Below are positions 20,542-26,588 of a stretch of 26,588 nt of DNA, piece after piece. Position 1 is the stretch's first letter; every line of letters starts with the position of its first letter. The stretch comes from Cylindrodendrum hubeiense. Its lineage: Eukaryota > Ascomycota > Sordariomycetes > Hypocreales > Nectriaceae. Position numbers and translations under genes: made by a program. Location of the stretch: assembly GCA_014621425.1 (NCBI GenBank), contig JAANBB010000501.1, forward strand, positions 1 to 26,588, in the 5' to 3' direction. The notes under the pieces were generated by a model. It was not told the DNA's origin. It did no database searches and saw nothing but the letters and a program-made list of their open reading frames with translations.

Positions 20542-22032
20542 AAGACCCAACACATTGGATGTACAGATGTACATGGCACCGTGATGCATCGCCATCCCAC
20601 CCGACCGTACGAGAGAGCCAATCAGGAACCACTCGAGGTGGTGTTCATGGAGGTATTTTTTGTTGTTGTTTTCGGCTGCGGTTGGACTGCACGCCCTGCG
20701 TAATGCATCCGGTATACAGCAGAAACGTGCTATGCAACAACTCCGCCTCCACTGACTTGAGTCGGCAGGTGGCTCTGTTCCTGGGTCTGTCATGTCAGAC
20801 GAGAGACGGGGAACGAGAAACGAGAAATGGGAGATATGAGAGACGGCAGATGGAAGACGGGAAATGTAAGAAGAGGGATTGAGGCGGGAATGACGAGCAT
20901 CTCGTATTCCAACCGCGGTCCTGCACGGCAGCTTCGTCACAAGACACCCGCCCCAGCCAGCACTTCAGATTCTCCGTCACACAACCAAAGGCTCGGGCTC
21001 CAGGTTGTTTCACCTTGTCCCTCAAATTCTATGATATATTGTCCCGGCATGACCAGAACGTGACTGACAGAACGATGCCAAAAAAGTCTCGAACCACCAC
21101 AACCAATGCCATGGTCAAACAGCCTGCGGCGTGGGTTGAAGCCCGAGCTCAATATCAGATCTCCATCTTACCGAGGCTTCCCGTCTTTCAGCACGACAAG
21201 GGCAGCGGACCAGGCTAGCTAGGCATACTAGCATGCAAGCCTAGACCGAGCCCTAGGCGCAGATGCAGACGGGAAACAAGAACCTGGAACCCAACGAGAT
21301 CTACCAACGCGACCGAGATCGAATGACTGGGTCCCTCTCATGTCTTGAGATCAGGCCAGCGTCCCGGAGTCGCCATCGAGTAAACCGACCGTCTTGATGG
21401 ATCCCTGACTTGCTTTATTGGCTCCCGCATGGAGACACGTCGGATCGCTCCTGTACGTCAGATATCGACAGCACCAACAGCTGACGTGGGCCAGTCCCAG
21501 CCAAGACATTCCCGAGTTACGATGGCCGGGATGGTGGTGAGGGGATGGTCCCCACGGCTTCGCCATTGGGAATGGTTGGCCTAAGAGAACGGGACGGGTC
21601 TCACGAAAGCGCAGAAAGTTCACCCTAACGAGGCTATCAATGACACAACCCATTGCAGGCTCCAGACATTCTCTCAAATGATGCATTGAAGTACGGCAGC
21701 GTCAACGCAAAATATCTTTGGAACGAGTACGGAGTATCTAGTACCGGCGACGAAGGCGGGGAGGAATTTCCCCCTCCCTTCTTGGTTGACCGTATTTCTC
21801 GGCAATTCCCTAACCTGATATTTCCATAGCAGAGCCGGGCGACGAATGCGAGCTCAGATGCGAGCTTCATACCTTGAACGAAGCCTTGGCGAGCATATGG
21901 TGTCCACAGCTCGGCGGGTGCATGGGAGTCAATGCGGCGGTTGTCGCAGCCCTACCGACCAACCCTGAGCATATTATCCCGTGGGAGTGGCATGGACGCA
22001 GAGGTGATTGGGAGAGCACGGGGAGGCAGCAG

Positions 22033-22125
22033 CAGAACAAGCAGAACAAGCAGGACAAGCAGAACACGCAGGACACGCAGAACACGCTGAACAAGCAGCA
22101 GATGCAGCAGATGCAGCAGCAACAG
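22033..22125. repeat. 9-bp CAGAACAAG minisatellite
   Basis: About ten units of 9 bp follow the pattern CAG-RAC-AMG (CAGAACAAG x2, CAGGACAAG, CAGAACACG, CAGGACACG, CAGAACACG, CTGAACAAG, CAGCAGATG x2) and end in a CAGCAGCAACAG tail. Because the unit is a multiple of three and lacks stops, frames stay open on both strands, which explains the apparent ORFs here. It lies about 800 bp upstream of the C6 factor. Confidence 0.9.
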
Positions 22126-22733
22126 GGAGTCTCCGCCACACCCGGTGGGCCGTCAAACGGGCCATGCATCAGTCCCGCCGTCCCGTCCCCAAAAGAACCA
22201 CAGAACCACGCAACCAAAGTTCCAAACCGGTCCCTTCTTCGGCCTGTCAAACGCCCAAACCTGCTCGGCTGGAGCCAGCCAGAGGGCCGCGCGCGCGTCC
22301 CGGGTCCGGGTGCTGTGCTGCTGGACGCTGATTTGACTCGGCGGCCCCATCTCGGGCCCCATCTCCTCACTTCTCCCACTTCTCCTCACAGGGCTGAACG
22401 CACTGCAACACCACAACCCCCTCCCCCCCCGGTTGCAAGCGCAGCTGCGCTAGGGCCGGCTGTATAACCATGGATGCGGGACCTTGCTCCGGCCCAGTGG
22501 CTTCTTGGCTTGCTGGGCCGCGTTGCGCCATGCTTGTCGTTAGCCTCAAGGCGTACTCCGTAAGTGCTGACAATTCAACGTTCTCCCTCTCTTAGTCGAT
22601 CGTGGTGCTTCATCTCGGCACCTACACCTGCATCTCATCGCCCGTTTTGGTTGTAACTCGCGCTCCGGTCTGTTGGTGCCCGTTTCCAGTCGTCGCTGGC
22701 ATCTTGCCTCGCTCGTCTTTTCCTCTTAACTAT

Positions 22734-22931
22734 ATGAAGGCCGCGCTTCGGGGAGTTTGTTCAACCGCCGGAGACTTTTCTGTCTTTGCTCCACATTCTG
22801 CACCCCAACTCTGGCTGGTAGTACGACGCAGCTTGTTGGTCAAATCCAAGATTGACCGCCGAGACGACATCGACCTCTGCCCGTCTTTGCGAATTGTCTC
22901 CGTCCTCCGAGCTTTGTGCCCTCCGCTATGA
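22734..22931 (+). promoter_or_regulatory. 65-codon upstream ORF overlapping the C6 factor start (ATGA)
   Basis: An ATG at 22734 (context CTATATG, weak) opens a 65-codon frame that ends at TGA 22929-22931. This TGA shares the bases ATGA with the ATG at 22928 of the transcription factor. If the mRNA starts upstream of 22734, translation of the main ORF would need leaky scanning or reinitiation. The uORF peptide (starts MKAALRGVCST) shows no family likeness. Confidence 0.55.
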
Positions 22932-24437
22932 AACCTGCCGCCCCTCCGCCGGCCCCGGACAGTGTTCCCAAACACCGGGCCTGCGATGAGTGCCGTAAGT
23001 GCTCCTACTCCGAACCCCTGATCCGGGCCATCCGACGTCCGGCTCGGAGACTTATTGACCGTCCATCCAGGATCTCGAAAACTCGCCTGCTCCAAGGAAG
23101 CAGATGGATGCGCCAGATGCCAGAAAGAGGGTATTCAATGTCACTATTCTCCACAGAAGCCCATGGGTCGCCCTCGCAAGCGACGCCATGTCGATGAAGA
23201 AGCCCAACCCGCAGTCACCCAGCGGCTGGTGCACGATGACTTGACGGCTCCCCCTTTGGGTATCATGAGCCCTCCTCAGCCGCCCATGTCTATGGCCGGC
23301 TTCCAAATGCAGCCGTCCCTGCCCGTTGACCAGAACTTCAATTTCCTCGACGACTCCGGTTCCTCCAACATGGAATTCTGGGATCTCCTACCAGGCAACT
23401 ACCTCGAGATGCCTACTGACCCCAACCTCTTTCTCCCCGCCGACATGGGCCCAGATGGGACGTCTGTCGTTCCTCCCATGAACCTTAGCGGTGTCGACCT
23501 TCTCGGATCCATTGACTTTGATGAGCCGGACCATGCACAGGGCGTCTCAAGAGACCTCAGCGATTCCCTACAGCGGTACATGGCTGAACAAGTAAGCTTG
23601 CCTCAGGGAACCAGCTCTTCGACGCCAGTCGACTCATCGCTTGGCAGCGATCATGGCACGTCGGTGGGATCCCCCGCCGACTCCGTGTCGACGACGCCGC
23701 CGCCGTCGATGCGGGCAGTTCCTATCATCAACTGCAGCTGCCTCTCGTCCCTCTTCCTCGCCCTAGACAGCCTCTCCCGCCTACCTCAAGAGGTGATTCC
23801 GGCCATGCGCGTCGCACGCAACGCGTCCAAGGTGGCCCACGACGTCATTAACTGCGTTAGTTGCTCTGCTCCGCTTAACGATCCATCCGTTCACCCCCCG
23901 ATCCAGTGCTTCCAAAATCTCATGTTTCTGGGCACTCTGGTCCCGTCGGCTTGCAATGCCTACGCCAGCATCCTCGAGATGGTGGACGCAGAGGCGGCCT
24001 TGGCCAAGAAGCAAGGGCGAACTTTCTGGTTCTCCTTCAAGGATATCGGCGGGCTCTGGGGGAAGGTCGGCGAGTGCTCAGACGGCTGCTCTGCCATTCG
24101 AAGCTACAACAACTCAAGCATGGCTCCAGACATGTGGCGGATGACAATTCGCGCCCTCTTGAGGCTCGACGTGTACGGCCTAGACGAAATCGAGTCTGGC
24201 ATGCCTAACCAGGGGACGTACACGCAACTTGGACTAAAAGATGTAGTGACCGTCCTGGAGGAACGGTCACGGAAGCGTCACGAGATGCTAGACGAGCTCG
24301 TCGCCACCGGGAACGTGGCGAAAGCGATGCCAATAGGTGTCATCTATCCGAACAAGCCATGTCTACCCGAGGAGCGTAATTGTGTTAGGATCCTCGAGAC
24401 GGCGCGTGTTGCGCTAGACAATCTTGTCATCGCCTGA
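22928..24437 (+). CDS. Zn(II)2Cys6 transcription factor
   Basis: This is a fungal binuclear zinc cluster DNA-binding regulator, nuclear; its targets are unknown. Exons 22928-22994 and 23071-24437 are joined across a 76-bp intron (GTAAGT..CAG, phase 1), giving 477 aa. Splicing completes the cluster: C19-x2-C22-x6-C29-x6-C36-x2-C39-x6-C46. The intron falls just after the second Cys, inside the cluster. A basic GRPRKRR (55-61), resembling an AT-hook core plus nuclear signal, follows. A Gly/Ser/Pro/Thr- and Asp-rich middle (about 70-240) could be an activation region. The C-terminal half (about 245-477) begins INCSCLSSLFLALDSLSRLP and is a mostly helical, Cys-containing region ending in CVRILETARVALDNLVIA; no standard fungal middle-homology motif was recognised. 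It is transcribed away from the acyltransferase gene. There is no secondary-metabolite core enzyme in the window, so a cluster role is only speculation. Confidence 0.92.
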
Positions 24438-25246
24438 CGTATCTGATGTTATTGGAATCGCGAGCGGAACTATTGGCACCATCGGTACCTTTCCGAGACG
24501 GATCCTATCCTCATTCATGGGAGTCAGGTAGAATAAGAAATGGCGCGAACATGGACGAAATGATGGATAAGACGTCTTTCATGAATTTGGGAGGCACAGG
24601 CATATTCTGGCATTCAATACGGGCAAGTCAAGTCTGACAGGCAGGCATGCGGGGCGTTTTACGGGGTTCAGTGCACTCCTAATGGCTGTTTATATTTCCG
24701 GGAGCTCATGGCTACACAATCTATCAGGAATCTGAATACAAGACTCTGACAATGAATGCGTCAAATCGGGATTTCTCCGTCTGTGCAACATCCGAGTTCC
24801 ATCTACTTCGGATGCCGAAGCCCTTTCAGATGAGGGGACACCCCAACACACAGTTATGGCTGCGGCCGTTTCGCCATCGGATTGGCCACCCAGGGAATGC
24901 CCCCTCCCCAGACCTCGGCACGACGGCCATTTGGCCTAGTCACTCGGAACAAGTGTACCAGCCAGCTGCGCCCAGTTGAAATTGTTGAGATTCATTCTTC
25001 CGTGGTATATATCAAGGCCCTGAGATGCCATACTCCAAAAAATAATGGGCTACCGGTACCCAAACGCGATGGACCCAAATGTCCAACAACCCCGGCTACT
25101 AGCCAACCTGAGCCGAATCAACGCCGTCAATGCTATACTTCGATATCCTGGAAAGACATCACACCCATATGCTCATCCCTTCAGCCGTCGCATATCTACC
25201 ATCCATTAATGACTAACGCCTGAAGATGGAACAGTTCTTGATCCCC
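24438..25246. other. Convergent intergenic region
   Basis: About 810 bp between the stops of the C6 factor and the unknown protein should contain both 3' UTRs. Two short frames on the + strand (24752-24979 and 24882-25223) are overlapping and unlike any family known to me. There is no repeat of note. Confidence 0.6.
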
Positions 25247-26446
25247 TCAATCATGGTCCTCCATCATCCCAAGAACATCAAGTTCGGTGTGGATTAGACG
25301 CTCAAACTCGTCACGGTTGATACCCGAGGATCGCGCAAGGAAGTATAGACTGCGGATACTACGAGAGACGTGCTGTTTGACGCCAAACTCGTTTTGCTCC
25401 TGCTTGTCGGCTGTGGCTTCGAGCTTCGCAACGGTCTGAGAACCGTTGGAGCTAGCACTTGAGGCTGGACGTGGGTGAACCAGTGCAGAAATACGATCGG
25501 CATCATCTCCGCCCGAATTCGGATTCGAGTCGGTTTTCTCGAGCTCGGCAAGGGTCCATGCACCCTGCGTCTCGTTCAACTCAGTCGCCTCGGCAGACTC
25601 ATGGGTGTGGACTTGGCTGAGGCCCAGAGGTGGGGCAAGATGTGCTTGTTCGGCCGCCTCGTCAGGGTCGTGGGGGTCCATGGCGGGCTGGACATCGTCA
25701 TACTGGGCATAGTAATCGTCCTCGGCCGAGGCTGAACGGTGACCGCCTACTTGGGACGCGGCCATTGACGCGGGAGCAGGAGAGTGTTTCTGGGCTGGTG
25801 TGCGTGCAGGCGTCGCATCATACCGCGCCCAGTAATCATCGTCGTCGTCTTCATCATCACCATGGCCGTCGTTGGGGACGTGCAGAGTGTGGTTACTTGT
25901 GCCGTTGATCTGGGTGGCTGATTTCTGTGCATTATTTCCCCCGAACTGTCGCTCAGCTTCCACCAGGGTCGGGGCTCCTTCGAATTGCGAGAACGGCGAT
26001 GGCTTATCGGCAATTGTTACTTCCCCGACCTTCCACCCATCATCGCCACCTTCTTTATCGCCGACGCAATAGAGGAGCTGGAAAGCCAAGCCGAGGCTTT
26101 CAAGGACTACGAGGGCCTGGAGAGTCTCCTGATCGACACGTCGAAAGCGGATCTCGGCATCGTAATCCCAGTCCACCTCAACCTCGCCAGACACTGGGTG
26201 CGGTTCCAGACTGCCACCCTGGGCAATCTCGGCTAGCTTCGCAGCTTTGGCCGTGTCGTAACACAGCAGTCGCAACCACGGCTCGGTGCTGGACTCGGAC
26301 AGGAAATTGACCCTTTGGCGCAAGATGGGAGAGAGGAGGGGCAGGATGCCGATGGCCGGTTGAGTCGATATCGAGGCAGCGGGGAGAGCGGGGAGGAAGG
26401 GAGCAAGGAGCTCTCCCGGGTTCGGGGACGGGATGTGGGAGGCCAT
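25247..26446 (-). CDS. Protein of unknown function with acidic and DDY-x-A-x-YD repeats
   Basis: A single exon encodes 399 aa, with the start at ATG 26446 and a TGA at 25247-25249. I do not recognise the family. Residues 1-165 look folded: a Pro/Leu/Ala-rich start, then NFLSESSTEPWLRLLCYD, VDWDYDAEIRFRRVDQETLQALVVLESLGLAFQLLYC. The middle (about 185-330) is acidic and disordered, with an Asp run and a motif that occurs twice: DDYWARYD (about 201-208) and DDYYAQYD (about 242-249). The last 50 residues (QHVSRSIRSLYFLARSSGINRDEFERLIHTELDVL) look like a conserved helical C-terminus. No signal peptide or membrane helix is clear. It is convergent with the C6 factor. The ordered ends and single long frame with GC-rich third positions support a real gene. 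Confidence 0.85.
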   Translation of the reverse strand: MASHIPSPNPGELLAPFLPALPAASISTQPAIGILPLLSPILRQRVNFLSESSTEPWLRLLCYDTAKAAKLAEIAQGGSLEPHPVSGEVEVDWDYDAEIRFRRVDQETLQALVVLESLGLAFQLLYCVGDKEGGDDGWKVGEVTIADKPSPFSQFEGAPTLVEAERQFGGNNAQKSATQINGTSNHTLHVPNDGHGDDEDDDDDYWARYDATPARTPAQKHSPAPASMAASQVGGHRSASAEDDYYAQYDDVQPAMDPHDPDEAAEQAHLAPPLGLSQVHTHESAEATELNETQGAWTLAELEKTDSNPNSGGDDADRISALVHPRPASSASSNGSQTVAKLEATADKQEQNEFGVKQHVSRSIRSLYFLARSSGINRDEFERLIHTELDVLGMMEDHD

Positions 26447-26588
26447 TGCAGAATGCGAAGGATCGACGGTAGGAAGTTGGACGGCGCAGGCGGGTATTGG
26501 AAGGAGATGGAGAGGGTATGTGGGATGCGCTACGGGTGCGCTCTCGCCGTCTACAACTTCAGTTTTGTACTGAAGAGTTTTTGTCGGA
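26447..26588 (-). promoter_or_regulatory. Upstream region of the unknown protein
   Basis: The last 142 bases lie upstream of the - strand ATG at 26446 and should be its leader or promoter. On the coding strand the leader is C/T-rich, which is common in fungal 5' UTRs. No further element was recognised. Confidence 0.4.

Larger units (their letters stand above)
19607..22927. other. 3.3 kb divergent spacer between the acyltransferase and the C6 factor
   Basis: No gene can be supported. Frames at 20464-20940 (-), 20559-20882 (+), 21351-21686 (-) and 21874-22467 (+) are low-complexity or mutually overlapping and have no recognisable motif or consistent splice extension. The spacer carries several separate tandem repeats (19656-19680, 20371-20400, 20481-20541, 22033-22125), an inverted repeat (19991-20040) and a purine-rich GAGA/GACGG stretch at about 20798-20880. 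From about 22570 the sequence becomes CT-rich on the + strand, as expected for the promoter and leader of the C6 factor. Confidence 0.55.

Noticed and set aside
20464..20940. 158-codon - strand frame in the spacer
   Set aside because: It runs through the 13/14-bp repeat, has no family motif, and other frames are as open.
21874..22467. 197-codon + strand frame with QNK/QNT repeats
   Set aside because: The openness comes from the 9-bp minisatellite, which is free of stops on both strands; the rest is Pro-rich and lacks recognisable folds.

Overview
This window is nuclear DNA from a filamentous ascomycete, most likely a Sordariomycete. The grounds are short introns (about 47-127 bp) with GT..AG ends and CTRAC/CTGAC-type branch points, GC-rich third positions, S/P/T-rich disordered protein segments, a Zn(II)2Cys6 regulator, and TACCTACC/GGTAGG-type microsatellites in the spacers. 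No prokaryotic feature, transposon, CRISPR array, tRNA or rRNA was found. The order or genus cannot be fixed by reading alone.

Layout, left to right: (1) the 3' end of an unidentified + strand gene (1-285). (2) A sucrose/alpha-glucoside transporter of the GPH/SUT type on the - strand (699-2710, six exons, one of only 26 bp). (3) A very large DH-BAR-SH3 Rho guanine nucleotide exchange factor, Tuba/Gef1-like, on the - strand (4520-10826, three exons, 2063 aa). (4) A 2.8 kb spacer without a supportable gene, holding a G-rich octamer repeat. (5) An apparently complete telomerase reverse transcriptase (TERT) gene on the + strand (13663-17612, ten exons, 1146 aa from the first ATG) with every RT motif present. 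(6) A wax-synthase-domain membrane acyltransferase on the - strand (17858-19606), convergent with TERT. (7) A 3.3 kb repeat-bearing spacer. (8) A Zn(II)2Cys6 transcription factor on the + strand (22928-24437), preceded by a 65-codon upstream ORF whose stop overlaps its ATG as ATGA. (9) A conserved-looking protein of unknown function on the - strand (25247-26446).

The genes do not form a pathway. They are independent eukaryotic loci: polarity/cytokinesis signalling, telomere maintenance, sugar uptake, lipid acylation and transcription. The RhoGEF and TERT are head-to-head across 2.8 kb, and the wax synthase and C6 factor are head-to-head across 3.3 kb, so each pair could share regulatory DNA, but nothing seen proves it. 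The exon models were built by hand: each junction was checked for GT..AG ends, for phase continuity, and for restoration of a family-typical peptide.

The strongest items for follow-up are the fully reconstructable TERT, in which retention of any one intron truncates the protein; the ATGA-overlapping uORF before the C6 factor; the Glu/His pentapeptide repeat in the RhoGEF; and the TTAGGGA-containing inverted repeat at 3434-3477, whose TACCTACC/GGTAGG sequence type recurs in three spacers. I saw no clear sign of a wholly new multi-gene system.
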